From Deltaproteobacteria bacterium (lineage in GTDB: Bacteria; Desulfobacterota; Desulfobacteria; Desulfobacterales; QNYZ01), in the NCBI GenBank assembly GCA_003973265.1, contig QNYZ01000043.1:1-64000 (forward strand): a stretch of DNA of 64,000 bases. The letters run 5' to 3'. Each line of letters begins with the position of its first letter. The first letter of the stretch is position 1. Both the position numbers and the translations under genes were made by a program. Positions 43,396 through 51,659 of this stretch are shown here, one piece after another. The notes below the pieces were generated by a model. The model searched no databases. It had not been told where the DNA came from and saw only the letters and a list, made by a program, of their open reading frames with translations.

Positions 43396-43752
43396 ATGCA
43401 TGAGATGGGCATTGCCCTGGAGATCATCAAGATCGCCACGGCGTCGATTCCGGAAGACGCTCACGACGCACGGGTAAGACGGATCAACCTGATGGTGGGC
43501 AAACTGTCGGCCGTGGTGCCAGACAGCCTGCGGTTCTGTTTTGACATCGCGGCAAAGGATACACCCCTGGCCGGGGCCGACCTGGTCATCGAGGAAGTGC
43601 CGGTTCAGATCCGCTGCCAGGCCTGCCATGCCGTGTGGACGGTGATGCAACCGGTATTTCAGTGCCAAAAATGCGGCAGCAGCACGGTGACGATTATCTC
43701 CGGGCGGGAACTGGATATTCGATCCATCGAGATTGAGGAAACCAACGCATAA
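43396..43752 (+). CDS. hypA: Hydrogenase nickel incorporation protein HypA
   Basis: A 118-residue HypA that delivers Ni2+ to [NiFe]-hydrogenase (or urease). It has MHEMGIALEIIKIA, where the His2 region is the nickel site, and a zinc site with CQACHAVW and CQKCGS (four cysteines at about residues 75-95). The motif RINLMVGKLSAVVPDSLRFCFD is typical. Its stop overlaps the hypB ATG by one base (TAATG), so the two are cotranslated. Confidence 0.94.
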   Translation: MHEMGIALEIIKIATASIPEDAHDARVRRINLMVGKLSAVVPDSLRFCFDIAAKDTPLAGADLVIEEVPVQIRCQACHAVWTVMQPVFQCQKCGSSTVTIISGRELDIRSIEIEETNA

Positions 43753-44513
43753 TGATTTTTTTACCTGGATTCAGGGTATGGGCCAGCCGCCATCGCGGGC
43801 ATGGCGGCCATGATCATCCCCATAACGACGTCCATCACGGGGGGGGCAGCCGGGAAATCGCCGTGCAACGCCGGGTGCTCGATGCCAACGACCGGTTGGC
43901 CGACGAAAACCGGCGCCTGTTTGCCGACCGGAACGTATTCGTTCTCAACGTGATGAGTTCGCCCGGATCCGGTAAGACCACGACGCTGATCAAAACCATC
44001 GGGCAGTTACAGGCACTGGGGATTCAGTGCGCCGTCATCGTGGGCGATATCTGTACCCGCAACGACGCCGATCGCCTGGCGGCCACGGGGGTGCCGGCCG
44101 TGCAGATCAATACCGACCTGTTCGGGGGAGATTGCCATCTGACCGCTCCGGGTATACGCAAGGCGCTGGATGGCCTCGACCTGTCAGATATTGATCTCCT
44201 CATCGTGGAGAACGTAGGCAACCTGGTCTGCCCGGCGGAATTCGATATCGGCGAACATGCCAGGGTGGTCGTGTTAAGTGTGACCGAAGGCGAAGATAAA
44301 CCGTTAAAATATCCATTGATGTTCCGTGAAAGCGACGTGGCCCTGCTCAATAAAACCGATCTGCTGCCCTACCTTGATTTTGATTCCGCGGCCGCTGTGG
44401 CCAATATCCGTAAGGTTCATCCGGATATGCCGGTGTGGCCGGTGTCCGGCAAAACCGGCGACGGGTTTGCCCCCTGGATCGAATGGATTCAGGATCGGAT
44501 TGCTTCGAAGTGA
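43752..44513 (+). CDS. hypB: Hydrogenase nickel incorporation GTPase HypB
   Basis: A 253-residue SIMIBI GTPase for nickel insertion. A His-rich N-terminal stretch (RHRGHGGHDHPHNDVHHGG, about residues 13-31) is a likely nickel store. Walker A is MSSPGSGKTTTLIKT, followed by VGDICTRNDADRLAATGVPAVQINT with the metal-site Cys, and VGNLVCPAEFDIGE. An NKTD motif gives guanine specificity. The N-terminal CxxC type leader found in some HypB is absent. No hydrogenase structural genes or other hyp genes lie in the window. Confidence 0.94.
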   Translation: MIFLPGFRVWASRHRGHGGHDHPHNDVHHGGGSREIAVQRRVLDANDRLADENRRLFADRNVFVLNVMSSPGSGKTTTLIKTIGQLQALGIQCAVIVGDICTRNDADRLAATGVPAVQINTDLFGGDCHLTAPGIRKALDGLDLSDIDLLIVENVGNLVCPAEFDIGEHARVVVLSVTEGEDKPLKYPLMFRESDVALLNKTDLLPYLDFDSAAAVANIRKVHPDMPVWPVSGKTGDGFAPWIEWIQDRIASK

Positions 44514-44565
44514 CGGAGGTGAGGGCCGGTAGCTTTATCGTCTGCCCTGTCGTTCGGATGATAAG

Positions 44566-44597
44566 TAAAAACGCCCGGTACTGTTTCGCACCGGGCG
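44566..44597 (-). terminator. Terminator for the tRNA-Ser pair
   Basis: On the minus strand GCCCGGT and ACCGGGC form a seven-base stem followed by GTTTTT. It lies 13 bases after the 3' end of tRNA-Ser(GCU) and would end the two-tRNA transcript. It also sits 50 bases past hypB on the opposite strand. Confidence 0.7.
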
Positions 44598-44609
44598 CCT
44601 GGGAAGGAC

Positions 44610-44702
44610 TGGCGGAGAGAGAGGGATTCGAACCCTCGGTGCAGCTTTCACCGCACACTCGCTTAGCAGGCGAGCGCCTTCAGCCAGCTCGGCCATCTCT
44701 CC
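44610..44702 (-). tRNA. tRNA-Ser (anticodon GCU)
   Basis: A 93-base class II tRNA with a long variable arm. The acceptor GGAGAGA pairs with TCTCTCC and CCA is encoded. The anticodon arm is CTCGC-CTGCTAA-GCGAG with GCT. The T-arm is GAGGG-TTCGAAT-CCCTC. It decodes AGC/AGU. It is downstream of tRNA-Ser(UGA) in the same orientation, 57 bases apart. Confidence 0.96.
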
Positions 44703-44759
44703 GGAATATCTGGTCGCCCCAATCGTATGGTTAATATTTTGAGCGTACGATCGTTTTTT

Positions 44760-44847
44760 TGGCGGAGGGAGTAGGATTCGAACCCACGGAGGCGTGAACC
44801 TCAACGGTTTTCAAGACCGCCGCTTTCGACCACTCAGCCATCCCTCC
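44760..44847 (-). tRNA. tRNA-Ser (anticodon UGA)
   Basis: An 88-base class II tRNA. The acceptor GGAGGGA pairs with TCCCTCC and CCA is encoded. The anticodon loop is CTTGAAA with TGA, a long variable arm is present, and the T-arm loop is TTCGAAT. It decodes UCA and other UCN codons. It is probably transcribed together with tRNA-Ser(GCU). Confidence 0.96.
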
Positions 44848-45038
44848 TTTAAAATAATAAAAATAACATTAAGATCAATATGGGTCAATACTTAATCGGT
44901 ATTTGTTGCTTGACATGAGATTGGGGGCCTGAAATGATTATGGGGAAAATAATCGGGTTGATTGCGTGGATTTAATTCGAATGCCAGCCGGATTCTTTTT
45001 TATTGGAAAGGGTTCCAAATTAAACAGGAGATCGTTTT

Positions 45039-45512
45039 ATGAAACAAAAATTTACACTGATTAAAGATGAAAAAAAACAAAAATTGATCATCAGGGAATA
45101 CGCCGAGTTGGATAAAGATATCCTGTCGCTGTTGTGCGAAGAAACCTACGATGCCGATATCGTGGCCGAAGCGATTGCCAAGGGTCCCAAGGTGCTGGTT
45201 GCGACCCTGCGCACCAAAAACCTGTATCCGCCGAGCGCCCATATGGATCAGATCGTAAAGGAAGTGGTGTCATTTTACGAATCGGACAGCATCGACAGCA
45301 AAGATATATTTTTAAATGATGTGGATCTGCTGGCCCACGAGGAAGAAGAAGTTATCGAAATCGAAGAAGAACTGGATGATGATGCGGTTGTTGACGATCT
45401 GCTCGATGATGAAACCGATGATGAGGTTGAAGCGGATCTTGAAATTAAAAAGATAAAAACATCCTTGAAAATCATCAAGAATGAAACCGGCGATGATGAT
45501 ATTGACGATTAG
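45039..45512 (+). CDS. Acidic hypothetical protein
   Basis: A 157-residue protein that I do not recognise. Residues 1-90 form a folded-looking domain (KFTLIKDEKKQKLIIREYAEL, then LLCEETYDADIVAEAIAKG and FYPP-like YPPSAHMDQIVKEVVSFY). The remainder is extremely acidic (runs of Glu and Asp at about 100-145) and ends DDDIDD. Such tails occur in chaperone- or DNA-mimic-like proteins, but nothing proves this here. The ATG follows CAGGAGATCG. It is monocistronic between the tRNAs and apbE. Confidence 0.7.
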   Translation: MKQKFTLIKDEKKQKLIIREYAELDKDILSLLCEETYDADIVAEAIAKGPKVLVATLRTKNLYPPSAHMDQIVKEVVSFYESDSIDSKDIFLNDVDLLAHEEEEVIEIEEELDDDAVVDDLLDDETDDEVEADLEIKKIKTSLKIIKNETGDDDIDD

Positions 45513-45557
45513 GCCCTGATTGTCCCGCTGATAAACATTTCCTGGATCTGCCGACCA

Positions 45558-45601
45558 GGGGTCAAACGGGGATCAAGCAGGGATCAACCGGGAATCAACT
45601 G
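45558..45601 (+). repeat. Imperfect tandem repeat
   Basis: Four consecutive units of about 11 bases share the core GGGRATCAA (ACGGGGATCAA, GCAGGGATCAA, CCGGGAATCAA and a diverged first copy). They lie between the acidic protein gene and apbE. A slippage repeat or tandem binding sites are both possible. Confidence 0.35.
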
Positions 45602-45668
45602 CCGATCATTTATTGAGATCTGTCGATATCGATCCATCCACCATGCCTGCTGACGAAATCAATCGGTT

Positions 45669-46706
45669 ATGCACATAAAGAAGCTGTCGATACCCATTTT
45701 CATTTTCGTGCTTGTGATGACGGCCGGTTCTCAGCCGACAGCCGCTCTGGCCGGCCGGCAGGAGATCCAGATCGCCGGCCGGACCATGGGGACCGTTTAC
45801 CATGTGAAAGTGATCTCCGCCGGAGAAAGCGATGGCGGGATACTTAAGGCGGCCATCGAAAACCGGTTGATCCGCATCAACCGGAGCATGTCCACATTCA
45901 TCCCCGACAGTGAGATCAGCCGATTCAACGCCTTGAAACAGACCGGCAAGCCTTTTGCGGTATCGAGTGATTTCATGGCGGTTGTCACCCTGGCCCGTAC
46001 TTTGTACCGGCTCACCGGCGGGGCCTGGGACGGGACGATTGCGCCGCTGGTCGATCTATGGGGATTTGGGTCAACCGGGGCAACGGATCAGGTGCCTGCC
46101 CCGCAAACCGTTTCGGCGCTGTTGACGCGGGTCGGATTTGACATGATCGGCATTGGCCCCGGTGATCATCTGGTAAAAAAGAATGCCGCCGTGACTCTGG
46201 ACCTGGCATCCGTGGCCAAGGGATATGCCGTGGATGCGGTTTCCCGCTTGATTGCAACAAAAGGATATCGCGATTATCTGGTAGAGATCGGCGGCGAGGT
46301 TTTTGCTGCCGGCCGCCGGGCCGATGGTCGTCCGTGGCGGGTGGGCATCAACCGGCCTGACCGGTCTGCCGCGTTCAATGCCGTCTACAAGGCCATCGAC
46401 CTCTCCAACCGGGCCCTTGCCACCAGCGGTGATTATCGGAATTATTTCGAAGCGGATGGCCGGTATTACGGGCACATCCTTGACCCGCGTACCGGTTATC
46501 CCGTCACCAACGGGGTCGTCTCCGTTTCCGTTACCGCCGACACCTGCGCCCTGGCCGACGGCCTGGCCACGGGGATCATGGTTCTGGGGGTTGAAAAGGG
46601 CCTGGCCCTCGTCAACGGCCTGGATCACGTGGAATGCCTGATTGTGGTTCGGGATTCCGGCGGCCGCCTCATCGACCATCTGTCCGGCGCCTTTTTACCG
46701 GAATAG
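45669..46706 (+). CDS. apbE: FAD:protein FMN transferase
   Basis: A 345-residue ApbE that attaches FMN to a Ser/Thr of flavoproteins such as NqrB/RnfG-type electron carriers. An N-terminal signal peptide of about 29 residues (LSIPIFIFVLVMTAGSQPTAAL) implies export. GRTMGTVYHVKV, LTGGAWDGTIAPLVDLWGFG, LDLASVAKGYAVDAVS, ATSGDYRNYFEADGRYYGHILDPRTGYP and a Mg2+-binding late motif are present. No Rnf or Nqr genes are in the window. Confidence 0.93.
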   Translation: MHIKKLSIPIFIFVLVMTAGSQPTAALAGRQEIQIAGRTMGTVYHVKVISAGESDGGILKAAIENRLIRINRSMSTFIPDSEISRFNALKQTGKPFAVSSDFMAVVTLARTLYRLTGGAWDGTIAPLVDLWGFGSTGATDQVPAPQTVSALLTRVGFDMIGIGPGDHLVKKNAAVTLDLASVAKGYAVDAVSRLIATKGYRDYLVEIGGEVFAAGRRADGRPWRVGINRPDRSAAFNAVYKAIDLSNRALATSGDYRNYFEADGRYYGHILDPRTGYPVTNGVVSVSVTADTCALADGLATGIMVLGVEKGLALVNGLDHVECLIVVRDSGGRLIDHLSGAFLPE

Positions 46707-46777
46707 CCGGCGTAAGCGGGACCATATTTTTCCCACCACTGTACCGCCATCTGTCCGGGACAAATCGAAGTGGACCG

Positions 46778-47005
46778 TTACCGGAAGCCCGTCAACGGAT
46801 TCTGCCGAAATCTGCTGACGGCGGCTGGCCTGTTTCGCTTCCGGTGGTTTTTTTCTTTTTCTATTTTTTCCTGTTGGATGGTCAACTCGCTGCGGGCCTG
46901 ATCATACATCGCTTCGGCCTGAAGATAGGCTTTGTCATACCGGCTCTGATCCGGCTGATTGAGTTCAAAGTCGAGATGCCGCTGTTTATCCGTTGATCTT
47001 TGCGG
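46778..47005 (-). other. Open frame without start codon, possible gene relic
   Basis: The region 46707-47185 has no clear gene. On the minus strand 46778-47005 is open for 76 codons and has a protein-like composition. It contains a helical, charged stretch FELNQPDQSRYDKAYLQAEA and IQQEKIEKEK but no plausible start; a stop precedes it. It may be the tail of a decayed gene. The plus strand also has a hydrophobic open frame over the same bases, which I regard as a shadow. Confidence 0.25.
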
Positions 47006-47185
47006 TTAAGCGATCATCTGTATACCGGTGCTGTCCCGGGGAGGAATAATTGACCGCCGGGTTAAGAGATGGCCGGATTCTTTACTTGATCTTCCGCGGG
47101 TATATGGTACATCTCAGGACTGGATCCTATAATTTCAAACGAATTACCCGTGGCTGTATGCCATCCGGGTACCGAACTTAACAGT

Positions 47186-48577
47186 ATGTCGAACCGGAAA
47201 AATGTTTATATTGTCACTCTGGGATGCGCGCGTAACCAGGTCGACAGTGAGGTTATGGCCGGAGAGCTGGAAGGCGCCGGCTGGACGTTGGCAGACCGGC
47301 CGGAGTCGGCCCGGGTCATCGTGGTGAATACCTGCAGCTTTATCGAGTCGGCCGCCGACGAGGCCATTGATACGATTCTGGCACTGGCCGATTACAAACG
47401 CACCGGTGCCTGCCGTCGATTGGTCGTTACCGGTTGCCTGCCCGAGCGATATCGGGAGGCAACCGGGAATGCACTCACCGAAGTGGATGTTTTTTTGGGG
47501 ACCGGTGCCTATGATCAGATTGTTTCGGCAGTCGGCGGGTTGATCGACGACAAGACGTGCGTGTTGCCCGACCCCGATGCTATCCGGATGACAGGCAGGG
47601 GAAAAAAACGCCGGGTTCGCGAAACCCCTTCCGCCTACCTGAAAATTGCCGAAGGTTGTAACCGGCATTGCACCTATTGTATTATTCCCGGTCTCCGGGG
47701 GCGTCAAAAGAGTCGGCCAATGGAAGATATCCTGCAGGAAGCTCGTCTCCTGATTGCCGCCGGGGTCAAGGAGCTGGTGCTGGTTGCCCAGGAGACAACC
47801 CATTATGGCGCTGATTTAAGCTCCCGGGCAGGGCTTGCCGAATTGCTGTACGCGCTGGCCGGGTTAGCCGCCCCGGCCCCGGTTTGGATTCGGTTTCTTT
47901 ACGGCCATCCGGAGAGTATGGATTCAAAACTAGTTGAAATAATATCCGATACGCCCGTATTGCTGCCCTATTTCGATCTGCCCATCCAGCATGCCAGTGG
48001 CAGGGTTCTGAAAAAGATGGGTCGGCAGTATGATATGGAAGACCTGGTTGACCTTTTTGGGCGGATACGTCGGCACATTCCGGAAGCCGTTTTGCGCACG
48101 ACCGTGATTACCGGTTTTCCGGGAGAGACCGAAGACGATTTTTCGCAATTGGTCGATTTTGTCCGTCAGGTTCGTTTCGATCATCTGGGCGTGTTTACCT
48201 ATTCCGATGCGGAGGATCTGCCGGCCCATCGGTATCCGGACCCGGTACCTGCCGCGGTTGCCCGGGAGCGATTGCGCCATCTGATGACCCTCCAGATGGA
48301 TATATCACGGGAAAAAAATCAGCGTTATGTCGGTAAAAATATGGATGTACTTGTAGAAGAGATATCCGAATCCGGCCTGTGGACAGGCCGAACCGCCTGT
48401 CAGGCGCCGGAGGTTGACGGGGTTACCTTTATTCGGACGGAAAAGGGTCAAGACCTGATTGTGGGCGATTTTGTCCGGGCAAGGATTGTCGATGCCATGG
48501 AATATGACCTTGTGGCCGAAGCAGGGGATCCGGAGCAGGGGATCCGGGATGTGAAGGATATAGGATGGATAAAATAA
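47186..48577 (+). CDS. rimO: Ribosomal protein S12 methylthiotransferase RimO
   Basis: A 463-residue radical-SAM methylthiotransferase that modifies Asp88 of S12. It has an N-terminal MTTase domain with NVYIVTLGCARNQVDSEVMAGEL, NTCSFIESAADEAIDTIL and VTGCLPERY. The radical motif CNRHCTYCIIPGLRGRQKSRPMEDI lies at about residues 161-185. VLRTTVITGFPGETEDDF and a C-terminal TRAM domain (VGKNMDVLVEEISESGLW) follow. ATG 47186 is chosen over an in-frame start at 47150. It overlaps the next gene by 13 bases. Confidence 0.95.
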   Translation: MSNRKNVYIVTLGCARNQVDSEVMAGELEGAGWTLADRPESARVIVVNTCSFIESAADEAIDTILALADYKRTGACRRLVVTGCLPERYREATGNALTEVDVFLGTGAYDQIVSAVGGLIDDKTCVLPDPDAIRMTGRGKKRRVRETPSAYLKIAEGCNRHCTYCIIPGLRGRQKSRPMEDILQEARLLIAAGVKELVLVAQETTHYGADLSSRAGLAELLYALAGLAAPAPVWIRFLYGHPESMDSKLVEIISDTPVLLPYFDLPIQHASGRVLKKMGRQYDMEDLVDLFGRIRRHIPEAVLRTTVITGFPGETEDDFSQLVDFVRQVRFDHLGVFTYSDAEDLPAHRYPDPVPAAVARERLRHLMTLQMDISREKNQRYVGKNMDVLVEEISESGLWTGRTACQAPEVDGVTFIRTEKGQDLIVGDFVRARIVDAMEYDLVAEAGDPEQGIRDVKDIGWIK

Positions 48578-49590
48578 ATCAAGCCCTCCCCCGGCAATCC
48601 GGAGATATGGCCGCCCGGTTGAAAGCGCAGATCCTTGCCGGTGTGAAAGATGACCTGGTGGCCGTTGAAGCCGAACTGGCCAAGCACCTTCATCCTCAAT
48701 TCGACCGGGTGGCAATGGTGGCCGGTCATATACTATTCAGCGGCGGCAAACGGCTGCGCCCGCTGTTGATGATCCTGTCTGCCCGGCTCTGTGGATACCG
48801 GGGCGATCATGATGCCGGCTACGCAACGGCGTTTGAATACCTGCATGCCGCCACGTTGCTGCACGATGACCTGGTCGATGGTGGCACACTGCGCCGGGGA
48901 AAGCCGGCAGCGCATACGGTCTACGGGAACGAAACCGCCGTGTTGACCGGCGATTTTCTGCTGGCCCGGGCCCTGGCCGTTGCCGCCACCACGGGAAATC
49001 TGGATATCGTCCGGACGATTGTGGATATTACCGAACAGATGTCCCAGGGAGAAATTGACCAGCTGGATAAAAAAGGCAGCCTGGCGATTACCGAGGCCGA
49101 GTACCTGGAAATTATCCGATGCAAGACCGCCGTGTTGTTTCAGGGGGCCTGCCGGGTGGGGGCGTTGATTGCCGATGCCGACCCGGCGGCGCTGGAGGGA
49201 CTTTCAAAATATGGGTACCATCTGGGCATGGCCTTTCAAATGACCGATGACCTGCTGGATTATACAGCGGATGTGGAAATACTGGGAAAAAAAACAGGTG
49301 CGGATTTGAAAGAGGGAAAACTGACGCTGCCGGTGATTTATGCCCTGAGCCGCGCAGATAAGCCGGATCGCCTGAGAATGGAAACCATTATTTCCGATCA
49401 ACAATTTTCCGCAGGCGATTTCAAGACGCTGATTCAGCTGTTGCAGCAATACGGCGGCATCGCGTATACATGGCGCAGGGCCGCATCGAATATTTCCCGG
49501 GCAAAAGATGCGCTTTCCGTATTTCCAGCCGGCCCGACCCGGGAAACATTACTGGCCGTTGCCGAGTATGCGCTTGTCCGCAAGCAGTGA
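48565..49590 (+). CDS. ispB: Polyprenyl diphosphate synthase (octaprenyl-type)
   Basis: A 341-residue trans-prenyltransferase that elongates farnesyl-PP to the long side chain of menaquinone or ubiquinone. GGKRLRPLLMILSARLCG, the first Asp-rich motif LLHDDLVDGGTLRRGKPAAH, GDFLLARALAV and the second motif MAFQMTDDLLDYTAD are present. Chain length is not directly readable; in sulfate reducers the product is probably the menaquinone tail. The start overlaps the rimO 3' end by 13 bases. Confidence 0.9.
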   Translation: MDKINQALPRQSGDMAARLKAQILAGVKDDLVAVEAELAKHLHPQFDRVAMVAGHILFSGGKRLRPLLMILSARLCGYRGDHDAGYATAFEYLHAATLLHDDLVDGGTLRRGKPAAHTVYGNETAVLTGDFLLARALAVAATTGNLDIVRTIVDITEQMSQGEIDQLDKKGSLAITEAEYLEIIRCKTAVLFQGACRVGALIADADPAALEGLSKYGYHLGMAFQMTDDLLDYTADVEILGKKTGADLKEGKLTLPVIYALSRADKPDRLRMETIISDQQFSAGDFKTLIQLLQQYGGIAYTWRRAASNISRAKDALSVFPAGPTRETLLAVAEYALVRKQ

Positions 49591-49608
49591 ATGGAGGAAA
49601 AAGGGTTT

Positions 49609-50859
49609 ATGAAGATTGTCCCGGATAATTTTGCCACTGTGACACCCGGCTTGACGGTGGGGCGGCCTGCCGGATGGCGAATCGGTTTGGGGGCTGTTTT
49701 AATCCTGGCCCTGGTATGGGGCGGGCTCATCGGCGGCCTGTCATCGGCGTGGGGGAAAACCGGAAAAAAATCCACCGAAATCGTTCGCGTGCTTGGCAAA
49801 GGGAAAAAATCCGATGCCGATCCGGCCGCGGCCCGGGAAACGGCTATCACCAGTGGATTAAACGAAGCCGTCATCCAGGTGGCCCAGACAATTGTCCCGC
49901 CGGAGCTGCTCATTTCTCATTTTAAGGCGCTGGTTGCCCTGCTGGATCAACGGACCGAGTCGTTTGTACAGCGGTATAAGGTTCTTGCCGAACATAACAC
50001 CGAAAAGGAATACCAGGTGCTGATCGAAGCGGTGGTCCTGCGGGATCGGATAAAAGAGGCCGTGGACGAGGCCGGCCTGATGGTCGAAAATGTGCCGCTT
50101 CCCGCCATCCTTTTCCTGGTTAGCGAACAGAGTATTGGTGAGAGTACCCCCCGTTTCTGGTGGCATGCCGATGGTGAGGGGCAGGAAATCCCGGCCGAGA
50201 AAGCGCTGGCCGGGGCGCTTGGCGCCCGTGGTTATGGGGTGGTGGATCATTCAACCCCCCTGCCGGAGGGATCAGACCGGATGGAATTAAGTGGCGTTGA
50301 AGTCGTCCGTATCGGCCGGTATTATAAAGCCGATCTGGTGATTGCCGGAAAAGCGACCGCGCGCCTGGCAAAAAATACCCGGGTCACGGATCTGAAAACC
50401 TACGAAGGTGCAATGACCGTACGGGCGTATCGGGTTGACAGCGGGGCGCAGATTGCCATATCGCATGCTCAGGCCGTCGCAGTGAATACCGATGATATTG
50501 CCGGCGGGAAAAGCGTTTTCCAGCTGGTGGCCAATATCGTGGCCGATGATGTGGCTCAACAGCTCAGTGCCCACCGGCGACACCCCGGAGCATCGGCCCT
50601 GTCGCCGATCGTTGTGGATGTTTCCGGTACGAACCATTTGCGCAGTTTTGTGGCGCTGCGCAAGGCGTTGAACACCATGGCCGGCGTAGAACGGATGCAG
50701 ATCGAGGCGTTGATCCCGCCCCGTGCGACATTGCGGGTTCATTTCCACGGGTCGGCGGGAAAGCTGGCCCGAAACCTGAAAAAAATTAGATCCACGATGC
50801 TCAGGCTTCAGGTCGAGCCGTCGGGCGCCGACCATGTCAATGTTATTTTATTGCCCTAG
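49609..50859 (+). CDS. Exported FlgT/LPP20-like hypothetical protein
   Basis: A 416-residue protein with an N-terminal hydrophobic segment (IGLGAVLILALVWGGLIGGLS, about residues 24-44) acting as a signal or anchor. Residues ~75-150 (ARETAITSGLNEAVIQVAQ, then LDQRTESFVQRYKVL and EYQVLIEAVVLRDRI) resemble the FlgT_N/DUF2066-type fold of outer-membrane assembly proteins. A middle domain (~200-310) and a C-terminal helix-strand part (~330-416) follow. I prefer the ATG at 49609, with GGAGG upstream. It lies between ispB and a phosphatidyltransferase gene. Function is unknown. Confidence 0.7.
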   Translation: MKIVPDNFATVTPGLTVGRPAGWRIGLGAVLILALVWGGLIGGLSSAWGKTGKKSTEIVRVLGKGKKSDADPAAARETAITSGLNEAVIQVAQTIVPPELLISHFKALVALLDQRTESFVQRYKVLAEHNTEKEYQVLIEAVVLRDRIKEAVDEAGLMVENVPLPAILFLVSEQSIGESTPRFWWHADGEGQEIPAEKALAGALGARGYGVVDHSTPLPEGSDRMELSGVEVVRIGRYYKADLVIAGKATARLAKNTRVTDLKTYEGAMTVRAYRVDSGAQIAISHAQAVAVNTDDIAGGKSVFQLVANIVADDVAQQLSAHRRHPGASALSPIVVDVSGTNHLRSFVALRKALNTMAGVERMQIEALIPPRATLRVHFHGSAGKLARNLKKIRSTMLRLQVEPSGADHVNVILLP

Positions 50860-50868
50860 AGTAAAACG

Positions 50869-51405
50869 ATGTTCAGTATCAGTATTCCCAATATAATCAC
50901 GATTATCCGTATGCTGCTGACTCCGCTTTTCGTGATTTTTCTTCAGGCGGGCATGTATCCGTCCGCCCTGCTGGTTTTTGCCGTGGCGGCCGTTTCCGAC
51001 GGTCTTGATGGATTTCTGGCCCGGTATTTTGATCAACGCACCGAACTGGGCGCCTACCTCGATCCCCTGGCCGACAAGCTCCTGCTGACGACCGCCTATA
51101 TCGGGCTGGCGGTCTTTCAGCTCATTCCGACCTGGCTGGCCGTCATAGTGATCAGTCGTGATGTCCTGATTCTTCTGGGGGTGGCGATTTTTACCCTGAC
51201 CCAGACTGAATTTGAAATTCATCCCAGCCTGTGGAGCAAAGTGACCACCTGTATCCAGCTTTTCACCGTCTGCCTGATGCTTTTATCGCCCATGGTATCC
51301 ATACCGGATGGGGTGCAGATGATCTTTTTTGTTTTAACGGCCATTATCACCGGTGTATCCGGTGGCCATTATCTTTTTGTCGGTTTGAAGATTTTACACG
51401 ATTAA
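50869..51405 (+). CDS. pgsA: CDP-alcohol phosphatidyltransferase (PgsA-like)
   Basis: A 178-residue integral membrane enzyme with about five TM segments. The catalytic motif D(x)2DG(x)2AR(x)8G(x)3D(x)3D is complete in SDGLDGFLARYFDQRTELGAYLDPLADK at about residues 43-70. The size and N-terminal NIITIIRMLLTPLFV favour phosphatidylglycerophosphate synthase, although phosphatidylserine or other alcohol transferases share the motif. It starts nine bases after the FlgT-like gene, so cotranscription is likely. Confidence 0.85.
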   Translation: MFSISIPNIITIIRMLLTPLFVIFLQAGMYPSALLVFAVAAVSDGLDGFLARYFDQRTELGAYLDPLADKLLLTTAYIGLAVFQLIPTWLAVIVISRDVLILLGVAIFTLTQTEFEIHPSLWSKVTTCIQLFTVCLMLLSPMVSIPDGVQMIFFVLTAIITGVSGGHYLFVGLKILHD

Positions 51406-51442
51406 GCGGGATCCGAAGAATAGATTTTTTTCAGCGATTTTC

Positions 51443-51471
51443 TTGACAGGAAAAAGATCAGATGATATCGA
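51443..51471 (+). promoter_or_regulatory. Promoter of tRNA-Val
   Basis: TTGACA at 51443-51448, a 17-base spacer and TATCGA at 51466-51471 form a good sigma70-type promoter. Its predicted start is only about 8 bases ahead of the mature tRNA 5' end. Confidence 0.65.
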
Positions 51472-51484
51472 ACGATAAAAATAT

Positions 51485-51559
51485 AGGCACGTAGCTCAGG
51501 GGGAGAGCGCTACCCTGACACGGTAGAAGTCGACAGTTCAAATCTGTCCGTGCCTACCA
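51485..51559 (+). tRNA. tRNA-Val (anticodon GAC)
   Basis: A 75-base tRNA. The acceptor AGGCACG pairs with CGTGCCT, followed by an encoded ACCA. The D-arm is GCTC/GAGC, the anticodon arm is CTACC-CTGACAC-GGTAG with GAC, and the T-arm is GACAG-TTCAAAT-CTGTC. It decodes GUC/GUU. It has its own promoter and terminator. Confidence 0.96.
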
Positions 51560-51571
51560 CAAGATAAAGAG

Positions 51572-51609
51572 TTAAAGCCGGTCAATCGTTTGATCGGCTT
51601 TAATTTTTT
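51572..51609 (+). terminator. Terminator after tRNA-Val
   Basis: TTAAAGCCGGTCAA and TTTGATCGGCTTTAA pair around a TCG loop, and ATTTTTT follows. It lies 12 bases after the tRNA and is a clear intrinsic terminator. Confidence 0.85.
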
Positions 51610-51659
51610 CCTGGCGACGATGCTCAATTTTGGGGAATATGCCAATTTGACAGGTTGAT

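Noticed and set aside
46634..46996. 120-codon plus-strand frame overlapping the apbE end
   Set aside because: It overlaps apbE by more than 70 bases, has a proline/phenylalanine-rich composition and no ribosome site. It is probably a shadow.
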